Shown here one piece after another: positions 1 to 7,458 of a stretch of DNA of 64,000 nt. How positions within the stretch are numbered: position 1 is the first letter of the stretch; every line of letters begins with the position of its first letter. The stretch comes from Spirochaetaceae bacterium (GTDB taxonomy: Bacteria; Spirochaetota; Spirochaetia; Treponematales; Treponemataceae). A program made the translations under genes and the position numbers. The stretch is from the NCBI GenBank assembly GCA_017416145.1, contig JAFQDD010000024.1, positions 17,881 to 81,880 on the forward strand, given 5' to 3'. The notes under the pieces were generated by a model. That model worked only from the letters and a program-made list of their open reading frames with translations. It was not told the DNA's origin and did not search any database.

Positions 1-1
1 T

Positions 2-1321
2 TTTTCTTTTGCTTCTACAATTTTTGCAGCTAATTCAAATGATGAAGTTGCATCTTTTAGAACAATGAGTACTGCTGTTATTAAGGGGTCAGAAAATGTT
101 CCTGAAATTTCTGTTGGTGCTTTCTTAAAAAATATCTGGAAAAATACAGGTATTAATCAGTTAATTAATGGTGAAATTCCTGCTGGTGAACACGTAGCAT
201 CTGAAGATCCTTTTGCAGGAATTGTAGCTCCAGGTTGGCAAAAACTTTTGATGATGGCAATTGGTTTCTTAATCATCTACATGGGAGCTGGTCGTGGATT
301 TGAACCATTACTACTTATTCCAATCGGATTCGGTACAGTATTAGTAAACATTCCTGGTGCAAATATGTTTGCAGAAGGAACTGGTATGCTACGTATCATC
401 TACGATGCTGGTGTTGGTAACGAGTTCTTCCCAATGCTTATCTTTATGGGTATTGGTGCAATGACAGACTTTGGTCCACTAATTGCAAACCCAAAAATGG
501 CTTTACTTGGTGGTGCAGCTCAGCTTGGTGTATTCTTCACACTATTCGGTGTTGCTTTAATGAACTTGATTCCTGGAATCGACTATAACATGCTACAAGC
601 TAGTGCTATTGCAATTATCGGTGGTGCTGACGGTCCTACATCAATTTACGTATCTGGAAAACTTGCTCCAGAAATGATGGCTGTTATTGCAGTTGCTGCA
701 TATTCATATATGGCTTTGGTTCCAATGATTCAACCACCTCTAATGAAATTACTAACAACAGAAAAAGAACGTAAAATCAAAATGGAACAACTTCGTCCTG
801 TTTCAAAAGCAGAAAAAGTATTGTTCCCAATCGTTCTATTGATTTTAACAATGCTTCTTCTTCCATCTGCTGCTCCTCTAATTGGTATGCTTGCATTTGG
901 TAACTTCTGTAAACAATGTGGTGCTGTTGACCGTATTGCAAAGACAATGGAAAACGAACTTCTAAATATCGTTTCTATTCTTCTTTCACTAGGTGTTGGT
1001 TCACAAATGACACCAGAAAAGATTATCAACGGAAACTCAATAGGTATTATTCTTCTTGGTCTATTGGCATTCTGTGTTGCAACTTGTGGTGGTCTATTGA
1101 TGGCAAAATTGATGAACCTTTTCTTAAAGAAAAAAATCAACCCACTTATTGGTTCAGCAGGTGTTTCTGCAGTTCCAATGGCAGCACGTGTTTCAAACAA
1201 AGTTGGTCTTGAATACGATCCAGGTAACTTCCTATTGATGCACGCAATGGGACCAAACGTTTCTGGTGTTATTGGTACAGCTATTGCAGCCGGTGTATTC
1301 ATTGCAACTTATGCAAAATAA
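2..1321 (+). CDS. oadB: Sodium-pumping decarboxylase beta subunit (OadB family), 5'-partial
   Basis: Membrane beta subunit of a biotin-dependent Na+-translocating decarboxylase (oxaloacetate, methylmalonyl-CoA or glutaconyl-CoA type). It decarboxylates carboxybiotin and exports Na+. The conserved GADGPT segment in the middle and the GPNVSGVIGT stretch near the C-terminus are family hallmarks, and many hydrophobic helices are visible. An ATG exists at 65, but the frame is open to the left edge and reads as the end of a signal-like hydrophobic stretch (FSFASTIFAAN) followed by a soluble linker, so I treat the true start as outside the window. The substrate cannot be told without the alpha subunit, which would be expected upstream. 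A strong terminator follows directly, so this is the last gene of its operon. Family assignment is secure; the substrate and exact start are not. Confidence 0.9.
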   Translation, partial: FSFASTIFAANSNDEVASFRTMSTAVIKGSENVPEISVGAFLKNIWKNTGINQLINGEIPAGEHVASEDPFAGIVAPGWQKLLMMAIGFLIIYMGAGRGFEPLLLIPIGFGTVLVNIPGANMFAEGTGMLRIIYDAGVGNEFFPMLIFMGIGAMTDFGPLIANPKMALLGGAAQLGVFFTLFGVALMNLIPGIDYNMLQASAIAIIGGADGPTSIYVSGKLAPEMMAVIAVAAYSYMALVPMIQPPLMKLLTTEKERKIKMEQLRPVSKAEKVLFPIVLLILTMLLLPSAAPLIGMLAFGNFCKQCGAVDRIAKTMENELLNIVSILLSLGVGSQMTPEKIINGNSIGIILLGLLAFCVATCGGLLMAKLMNLFLKKKINPLIGSAGVSAVPMAARVSNKVGLEYDPGNFLLMHAMGPNVSGVIGTAIAAGVFIATYAK

Positions 1322-1354
1322 TTTTTAAAAGATTGTAAAATCTTTTAGAGAAAG

Positions 1355-1388
1355 CGCAACTTACTTTTTGGTAGGTTGCGTTTTTTTT
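1355..1388 (+). terminator. Rho-independent terminator after oadB
   Basis: A 10-bp stem (CGCAACTTAC with GTAGGTTGCG, one G-U pair) and a 6-base loop are followed by eight T residues. It closes the decarboxylase operon and separates it from flgJ. Confidence 0.9.
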
Positions 1389-1390
1389 AC

Positions 1391-1418
1391 TAAAATCCAA
1401 ATATCAATTTTCCGATAA
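1391..1418 (+). promoter_or_regulatory. Sigma28 (FliA/WhiG-type) promoter for flgJ
   Basis: TAAA at 1391-1394, 16 bases, then TCCGATAA at 1411-1418. The consensus for flagellar sigma28 is TAAA-N15-GCCGATAA, so the -10 matches 7 of 8. The same layout (TAAA-N16-TCCGATAT) lies in front of flbD at 35753-35780, and the cognate sigma factor is encoded at 49445. The predicted start of transcription leaves a leader of about 35 bases before the flgJ ATG. Confidence 0.7.
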
Positions 1419-1460
1419 TGAAAGTGATGAATGTTATTTTGATATTTTGGGGGAAAATAA

Positions 1461-1988
1461 ATGTCATTAAATTCAATTACTGGTATTGGAAATGTTTATA
1501 GTAGTTCTGTAGTGGGACAAACTGCTGTACAATCTGCCACAATGCAATCTGAGGAAAATTCATTTGCAGCTTTGGTGGAATCTATGAAAGCGAAACAAAA
1601 CGGGGAAACCCTTTCTTCTAGCAACGTAATAGATGATGGTCGATTAAACGGAGACTACACATCTGGATTTGCTGGAACATACACATCTGAAGCCGATAAA
1701 AACTCTTTGCCAACTGGAGCTGCTGCAAACTCTGTAGGCGTTGCATACAACAACAAAACCATCGACAGAACAAGCAAATTATACGAAAAATCTTTGGAAC
1801 TTGAATCATATTTTGTAAAAATTATGCTTAATTCAATGAAAAGCACACTTTCTGGCACGGGTCTAAACGGAGAAAAATCCTATGCACAAAAAATGTATGA
1901 AGATATGCTTTACGACGAACTTGCAGTTTCTATGACCAAAAATGGAAACTTTGGTATTGCAGACCAGATTTATTTGGAATTGGCATAA
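1461..1988 (+). CDS. flgJ: Flagellar rod-binding protein (FlgJ N-terminal type)
   Basis: 175-residue protein matching the rod-binding domain of FlgJ, which helps assemble the periplasmic flagellar rod. The conserved block covers about residues 105-175: a helical LYEKSLELESYF segment, then a MYEDML segment, and the end GNFGIADQIYLEL. The first 100 residues are Ser/Thr/Asn-rich and poorly conserved. It lacks the C-terminal muramidase domain of enterobacterial FlgJ, as is usual in spirochaetes, so wall opening must be done by another enzyme. The start has a GGGGGAAA Shine-Dalgarno sequence. It is monocistronic, between a sigma28-type promoter and a terminator, away from the main flagellar operon at 35.8 kb. 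Confidence 0.85.
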   Translation: MSLNSITGIGNVYSSSVVGQTAVQSATMQSEENSFAALVESMKAKQNGETLSSSNVIDDGRLNGDYTSGFAGTYTSEADKNSLPTGAAANSVGVAYNNKTIDRTSKLYEKSLELESYFVKIMLNSMKSTLSGTGLNGEKSYAQKMYEDMLYDELAVSMTKNGNFGIADQIYLELA

Positions 1989-2048
1989 AATTAAAATCAT
2001 CTTACTTGAAAATCGATTTTTGTATCGAAATCTAGTAAACTTTCTAAA

Positions 2049-2083
2049 TAGAGGCCGTTACCCAAAACGGTCTCTATTTTTTT
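2049..2083 (+). terminator. Rho-independent terminator after flgJ
   Basis: AGAGGCCGTT pairs with AACGGTCTCT (one G-U pair) around a short ACCCA-type loop, followed by ATTTTTTT. It marks the end of the flgJ transcript and the left border of the restriction island. Confidence 0.88.
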
Positions 2084-2173
2084 ATCTAAAAGATATTATT
2101 TTGAAATAACACTTGTTTATTTATATTTTTTTATTGGACTTATTGTATTTTAAAATCATAGTACTATAGGAAT

Positions 2174-2349
2174 AATGTTTTAAGCTTTAACTCAAAATGT
2201 TTTAAGCTTTAACTCAAAATGTTTTAAGGCTTAGCGCAAAATGTTTTAAGGCTTAGCACAAAATGTTTTAAGCCTTAGCGCAAAATGTTTTAATACTTAA
2301 CTTAAAGTATTTTCAAGCTGAGATTAAAATATGTTAAGGTTTGAACCAA
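2174..2349. repeat. Tandem 22-bp repeat array upstream of the type I R-M operon
   Basis: Eight head-to-tail units of exactly 22 bp start at 2174, 2196, 2218, 2240, 2262, 2284, 2306 and 2328. The first two are identical, units 3-5 are near-identical, and the last three decay. Each good unit begins AATGTTTTAAG, carries a partial palindrome (TTAAG-CTTA), and ends CAA. There are no unique spacers, so it is not CRISPR. A period of 22 bp is about two helical turns, which would put any bound protein on one face of the DNA. It lies 195-370 bp upstream of hsdR. Function unknown; operator-like, iteron-like or simply an unstable tandem repeat are all possible. Confidence 0.9.
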
Positions 2350-2474
2350 AATTACAACTTTTTTCATTTCATAGTGGTAAAAAACTCAATAATAAAGACT
2401 TGCGACATTTTGCAATTTTCACTTCTCAAGTTCGAGAAAAACTTTTTTTGTAATTAGTAAAATTCTTGTAAATA

Positions 2475-2483
2475 TGGTATAAT
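2475..2483 (+). promoter_or_regulatory. Extended -10 promoter for the hsd operon
   Basis: TGGTATAAT is an extended -10 (TGN followed by a perfect TATAAT at 2478-2483). No good -35 sits 17 bases upstream, as is common with extended -10 elements. A small inverted repeat (TTCTC-aagttc-GAGAA, about 2424-2439) lies just upstream and could be an operator. The leader to hsdR is about 54 bases. Confidence 0.5.
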
Positions 2484-2543
2484 GTTCTTATAGTTTTTTG
2501 CAAAATTGTATACGAAATTAGTTAATTTAGGGTAGTGTAATTT

Positions 2544-4856
2544 ATGGACGACTCATTAGATAATAGCTTTAACGAAACAGAAACTCGAGAAATTATTACA
2601 GATGCACTTAAGTCTAAAGGTTGGAAACTTAAGCTTAATATGCGTTATGAATATAAAATAACAGATGGTCGTGTTCAAATTGATGATGATGGAGAATCTT
2701 TTCGCGAACAACCCTTGTTTGCTGATTATCTTTTGTTTGCTCCAAATAACCAGCCTCTTTGTGTATTAGAAGCAAAACGTGCAAAAAAGTTCGAAGGGAC
2801 TGGTATCCAACAAGCCATAAATTATTGCAATCTTTTGAACGCTCCTTTTGCAGCTTCAAGTAATGGAAAATCTTTTGTTTTTACAAGTTTATTAAATGGT
2901 CATGAAGAGGAATTTTCTATGGATCATTTTCCAACTCAACAAGAACTTTGGCAAAAATTTGTTCAATTGAAAAAATATACTCCAGAACAGATTGAAATTA
3001 TTAGCAAAGATTATTATCACGATGTAAACGGTAAAGAACCACGTTATTATCAACGTGCAGTTATTGATAAAGTTGTTGAAGCTTATGCTCGTGGTGTAAA
3101 ACGAATGATGTTTGTTATGGCTACAGGAACTGGAAAAACTTATACAGCTTTTCAGATTTTGCATCGTCTTATGCAAAGTGCAGTTGGCAATAATATGCGT
3201 GTTCTTTACCTTGCAGATAGAAATGTTTTAATTGATCAAACAATGGATCAAGATTTTAAACCTTTCGGCAACAAAATGATAAAAATTGAAAATCGAACTG
3301 CAAGTACAAGTTATGAAATCTTTATGAGTCTTTATCAGCAGTTAGTTGAATATAATCTTACTCCTGGTGCTCCACAACCTTATGAACAATTTTATCCAAA
3401 CTATTTTGATGTAATTATGATTGATGAATGTCATCGAGGTTCTGCAAAGAAAAATTCAGAATGGCGAAAAATCCTCGATTATTTTAGTGGAGCGGTTCAA
3501 ATTGGTATGACAGCAACTCCAAAAGATGATGCAGATAGTGACAATTCAAATATCAGTTATTTTGGGGAACCACTTTATACATATTCTCTCAAACAAGGTA
3601 TCGAAGATGGATTTTTGGCTCCCTATCGAGTAACAAAAGTTCACATCAATGTTGATGGTGGAATGGATATTAATGAGGAAGATTCTTCACAATCTGGGGG
3701 AAAACTGGAAGTTGGTCAAACTATAGAAAAAAAAGACCTTGCATTAAAGCTTGGAATAAAAAAACATTATATGGTTGCTGCAGAGCGAATTACAAAATTT
3801 CTTGAGAAAATTGGTCCTATGACAAAAACTATCGTATTCTGTGATGAAGAAATTGATGCAGCACAAATGCGTTCAGCCCTTATCCATTTTAACGAAAGTC
3901 GACAAGCTGAAAATCAAAATAAATATATTATGCGTATTACATCTAATGATACCGAAGGTAAAAAACATATTAGCGATTTTATTTCTAAAAATGTATCTAC
4001 TCCGACTATTGTTACAACAAGCCAACTTCTTTCTACAGGTGTAGACACAAAAGCTGTAGGTTTAATTGTTCTATATCGTAATGTTTCAAGTATGACAGAA
4101 TTTAAACAGATTATTGGTCGGGGAACAAGAATTGTAGAAGAAAAGAAATATTACTTTGATATTTTAGATTTTAGAAATGTAAGTGAATTATTCTTTGACC
4201 CAGCTTTTGACGGTGATCCACTTCCTCCAGAAGGACCAGGCAATAAAAATAAACCAAAAAGAAAGAAGTCGCCAAAATCAGAACCAAAGCCAATCATTAC
4301 AGGAGATGGTCACGAAATTTATATAGATAATGAAACTAAGATGGTTCTTGATGAACATGGAAAACCAATGACTGTTTCATACATAGAATTTTCAAAAGAA
4401 AAACTTAGTACCCTATATTCAAGCCTTGATGATTTCCTTGCACAATGGAATAAAGTCGAAAGAAAGCAGATTATTGTAGATCAAATGGAAAAAGTTGGAA
4501 TCAAAATAGATGAACTTTGTAATCATTATCCAGAAAAATTCCAAAGTAGAGATATTTTTGATATCATTGTAAATGTTGCTTTTAATGAACCAATGCTTTA
4601 CAGAACAGAAAGAGCAAAACGAATCAAAGAAAAGAACTTCTTGGAAAAATTCCAAGGGGATGCAAAACGAGTTCTTGAAGTTCTAATGCAAACCTATGCA
4701 GACCAAGGGATTCTTGCTTTTGAAGAAAATGAAGCACTTAAAGCCCACGAACTTCAAGATTTAGGAACTCCAATATTTATTAAGAGTCTTTTTGGTGGAA
4801 AAGACCAGTTCAAAAAAGTAATACGTGATATAGAAAAAATTCTCTACGCAGCATAA
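2544..4856 (+). CDS. hsdR: Type I restriction enzyme R subunit (HsdR, EcoEI-like)
   Basis: ATP-driven translocase and nuclease subunit of a type I restriction system; it cuts unmodified DNA far from the recognition site after translocation. At the N-terminus a restriction-nuclease core is visible (acidic ADYLLF, then LEAKRAKK at about residues 72-82). The SF2 motor follows: Walker A ATGTGKT near residue 195, DECH near 293, motif III TATPK near 323 and motif VI QIIGRGTRI near 522. The C-terminal 200 residues look like the EcoEI R C-terminal domain. At 770 residues it is of the shorter HsdR class. A weak AGGG sequence precedes the ATG. hsdM follows after 31 bases. All key motifs are present, so it looks active. 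Confidence 0.93.
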   Translation: MDDSLDNSFNETETREIITDALKSKGWKLKLNMRYEYKITDGRVQIDDDGESFREQPLFADYLLFAPNNQPLCVLEAKRAKKFEGTGIQQAINYCNLLNAPFAASSNGKSFVFTSLLNGHEEEFSMDHFPTQQELWQKFVQLKKYTPEQIEIISKDYYHDVNGKEPRYYQRAVIDKVVEAYARGVKRMMFVMATGTGKTYTAFQILHRLMQSAVGNNMRVLYLADRNVLIDQTMDQDFKPFGNKMIKIENRTASTSYEIFMSLYQQLVEYNLTPGAPQPYEQFYPNYFDVIMIDECHRGSAKKNSEWRKILDYFSGAVQIGMTATPKDDADSDNSNISYFGEPLYTYSLKQGIEDGFLAPYRVTKVHINVDGGMDINEEDSSQSGGKLEVGQTIEKKDLALKLGIKKHYMVAAERITKFLEKIGPMTKTIVFCDEEIDAAQMRSALIHFNESRQAENQNKYIMRITSNDTEGKKHISDFISKNVSTPTIVTTSQLLSTGVDTKAVGLIVLYRNVSSMTEFKQIIGRGTRIVEEKKYYFDILDFRNVSELFFDPAFDGDPLPPEGPGNKNKPKRKKSPKSEPKPIITGDGHEIYIDNETKMVLDEHGKPMTVSYIEFSKEKLSTLYSSLDDFLAQWNKVERKQIIVDQMEKVGIKIDELCNHYPEKFQSRDIFDIIVNVAFNEPMLYRTERAKRIKEKNFLEKFQGDAKRVLEVLMQTYADQGILAFEENEALKAHELQDLGTPIFIKSLFGGKDQFKKVIRDIEKILYAA

Positions 4857-4887
4857 GCAAATAATTTAAGAAGTAAAAGGATAAAAT

Positions 4888-6363
4888 ATGTCATTTTCAT
4901 GGAAAACAGCACGCAATATAATGAGAAAAGATCAGGGCATTTCAAGTGATGTTCAAAGATTGGAAGAACTTATATCACTTGTATTTCTTCGTATTTATGA
5001 TGCCTTGGAAGAAGAATGGGAAGACGAAGCTGATAACGATGGACGTGAATTTAATTCAGTTTTTGCAGAAGAAAAATATAAATGGCATAATTGGGCTTTA
5101 CCAGATGAGAACGGAAAAACTCTTACCGGAGATGAATTATTAATTCTTGTGGATGAACTTTTTAAATACTGCAAAAAAGTAAATGTAGAAGGACTTGAAC
5201 CTCGTCAACGAATTATTCGAAAAGTTTTTACAGATTTGAATCAATACATGAAAGACGGAACAAATCTTCGTGAACTTGTAGATGTTGTAAATGAACTAAA
5301 TTATCACGATGCAAAGCAGCGAAATCTCTTTGGTCAAATTTATGAGGAAATGCTAAAACTTTTGCAAGGTGCAGGAAGTGCTGGTGAGTTTTATACACCA
5401 CGTGCAGTAACAAAATTTATAGTGGAAATGTTGAATCCAAGAGTTGGAGAAACTTTTGGAGATTTTGCTTGTGGAACAGGAGGCTTTCTAACAGCTGCAA
5501 TAGATTTTTTTCATGAACAAAAAAATGTTTCAAATGAAGATGTAAAGAAAATTAATAATTCCATATTTGGATTTGAATATAAACCATTCCCTTATCTTTT
5601 GTGTAATACAAACCTTTTGGTACACGGAATTGATACACCACAAATTGAATATGGAAGTGCTTTTTGCAAACCCATAAACGATTTTGACGAAGCAGAAAAA
5701 GTTGATGTTATTGCAATGAATCCACCTTATGGTGGAGTAACAACAGCTGCGGAACTTACAAACTTTCCTGCTCAGTTTAAGACAAGTGAAACAGCAGTTT
5801 TATTTATTGCATATATTACAAAACGCTTAAAACAAAACGGTCGTGCAGGTGTAATAATTCCAGATGGATTTCTTTTTGGAAACGACAACGCCAGTGTTGA
5901 AGTAAAAAAAGTTCTTATAGAACAAATGAATCTTCATACAATTATTCGCTTACCATCTAGTGTTTTTGCTCCATATACAAGTATTACAACAAATATTCTT
6001 TTCTTTGATAACAAAAAGCCAACAGAAGAACTTTGGGTTTATCGAATGGATATGCCTGAAGATTTAAAGCATTTTTCAAAAACAAAGCCAATTACAGATG
6101 AACACATGGAAGTTGTAAAACACTGGTGGAATAATCGAAGTGAAATTGCCGAAGAAGGAAACGAAAAATCCAGATGCTTCAAAAAATCAGAAATCGCTGC
6201 AAGTGGCTATAACCTTGACCTTTGTAAATATCCAAAAGAGGAAGAAGAAATTTTAAGTATAAAAGATACAATCATAAATTATAAAAAGCATAGTGAAGCT
6301 GCAGAAGAAAAAATCAATTCAACACTAGCAAAAATTACTGAAATTCTTGGAATTGAATTGTAG
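4888..6363 (+). CDS. hsdM: Type I restriction-modification methyltransferase subunit (HsdM)
   Basis: N6-adenine DNA methyltransferase that, with HsdS, modifies host sites and forms the core of the restriction complex. The N-terminal helical HsdM domain covers about residues 1-150. The target-handling signature GEFYTPR lies near residue 170, S-adenosylmethionine motif I (DFACGTGGFL) near 192-201, and the catalytic NPPY near 278. The length (491) is normal. The C-terminal 40 residues are helical and Lys/Glu-rich, the usual HsdS contact. AAAAGGA lies just upstream of the ATG. It is followed 12 bases later by a Fic gene instead of hsdS, so the usual M-S pair is split. Confidence 0.95.
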   Translation: MSFSWKTARNIMRKDQGISSDVQRLEELISLVFLRIYDALEEEWEDEADNDGREFNSVFAEEKYKWHNWALPDENGKTLTGDELLILVDELFKYCKKVNVEGLEPRQRIIRKVFTDLNQYMKDGTNLRELVDVVNELNYHDAKQRNLFGQIYEEMLKLLQGAGSAGEFYTPRAVTKFIVEMLNPRVGETFGDFACGTGGFLTAAIDFFHEQKNVSNEDVKKINNSIFGFEYKPFPYLLCNTNLLVHGIDTPQIEYGSAFCKPINDFDEAEKVDVIAMNPPYGGVTTAAELTNFPAQFKTSETAVLFIAYITKRLKQNGRAGVIIPDGFLFGNDNASVEVKKVLIEQMNLHTIIRLPSSVFAPYTSITTNILFFDNKKPTEELWVYRMDMPEDLKHFSKTKPITDEHMEVVKHWWNNRSEIAEEGNEKSRCFKKSEIAASGYNLDLCKYPKEEEEILSIKDTIINYKKHSEAAEEKINSTLAKITEILGIEL

Positions 6364-6375
6364 GAGAAGTCAGCA

Positions 6376-7452
6376 ATGGCAGAAAAAAATCCTTTTGAAA
6401 TAGATTTTGAAGAATATATTCGCAATACGGAACCTGCAAAAAAAGATAAAACTTATGCATGGTCAACGGCTATTGGTTTGCAGCAGGTCGATGGTCTTAC
6501 TCCCTCAAAATATCTTTTTGAAACTGCAAAACGCAATATTGAGGGGGAAATAACTTTTGATGAAGCAAAATCCCTTATTGATACTTATTATGAATCCAAA
6601 ATTGAACGGATTGATGATTCACAAGAGCGAACAGAAGAAGCCGATAAGGTCGCATCAAGAATTGCCCAAATCTTAAGCGAAAATTCCTTTAATTTTTCTC
6701 CTTCGCATTTGATTGCAATTCACGGTCGTCTTTTTGAAGGAATATTTAAATTTGCAGGAAAGCTTCGTGATTATGATATTTCAAAGCGCGAATGGGTGTT
6801 GGATGGCGATACAGTTATGTACGGAGCTGCTTTTGAATTGAAGATGGCATTGGATTACGACTTTGAACAGGAAAGAAACTTTAATTATAAGAACTTGAGC
6901 ATTGAAGAAATTGTAAGGCACATTACATTCTTTGTTTCTCGTCTCTGGCAGATTCATGCGTTTGGAGAAGGAAACACAAGAACAACGGCGGTTTTTACAA
7001 TCAAATATCTTCGTTCTCTTGGATTTTATGTAAATAACGACATTTTTGCGGAAAATTCATGGTATTTTAGAAACGCCTTGGTTCGTGCAAATTACAACAA
7101 CCTGCAAAAAGGCATTCACGAAAATCATGAGTTTTTGGAAAAGTTTTTCCGAAATCTTTTGATGGGCGAACATAATGAACTGAAAAATCGCTATTGCCAT
7201 ATCCGTTCTACCGAACAAGTAGCGATAAATCCAGAAAAAAGTAGCGATAAAGTAGCAATAAAACGAAAAAATAGCGATATAATTATTGATTACCTTAAGC
7301 AAAATGATTCTATCGATAATCAGAAAGCAAGAGAAATTACAGGCCTTTCATCTGCTGGTGTTCGTAAGATTTTTACCAAACTTGAATCTGACGGTCTTAT
7401 TGCAGGATTCGGCGAGAATAAAGGCAGATATTACAAAATAAAAAAGGATTAA
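6376..7452 (+). CDS. Fic-domain protein with C-terminal winged helix, inserted between hsdM and hsdS
   Basis: Fic proteins transfer a nucleotide monophosphate (usually AMP) to Ser/Thr/Tyr of target proteins. The catalytic signature HAFGEGNTR is visible near residues 193-202 (catalytic His; acidic Glu for metal; Asn and Arg for phosphates). The N-terminal 70 residues form a separate helical segment that may be an inhibitory arm, but I do not find a strict [S/T]xxxE[G/N] inhibitory motif in it. The last 60 residues (about 298-358) read as a winged helix-turn-helix, so the protein may bind DNA or autoregulate. A GGAGAAG ribosome site lies in the 12-base gap after hsdM. Its TAA is in the same frame as hsdS. 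It may be a toxin-like guard for the restriction system or an unrelated insertion; the target is unknown. Confidence 0.85.
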   Translation: MAEKNPFEIDFEEYIRNTEPAKKDKTYAWSTAIGLQQVDGLTPSKYLFETAKRNIEGEITFDEAKSLIDTYYESKIERIDDSQERTEEADKVASRIAQILSENSFNFSPSHLIAIHGRLFEGIFKFAGKLRDYDISKREWVLDGDTVMYGAAFELKMALDYDFEQERNFNYKNLSIEEIVRHITFFVSRLWQIHAFGEGNTRTTAVFTIKYLRSLGFYVNNDIFAENSWYFRNALVRANYNNLQKGIHENHEFLEKFFRNLLMGEHNELKNRYCHIRSTEQVAINPEKSSDKVAIKRKNSDIIIDYLKQNDSIDNQKAREITGLSSAGVRKIFTKLESDGLIAGFGENKGRYYKIKKD

Positions 7453-7458
7453 CCTCAA

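Noticed and set aside
730..1302. 190-residue open frame antisense to oadB
   Set aside because: It mirrors the codon pattern of a strongly conserved membrane protein on the other strand.
2174..2349. CRISPR array
   Set aside because: The 22-bp units are joined head to tail without unique spacers and there are no cas genes.
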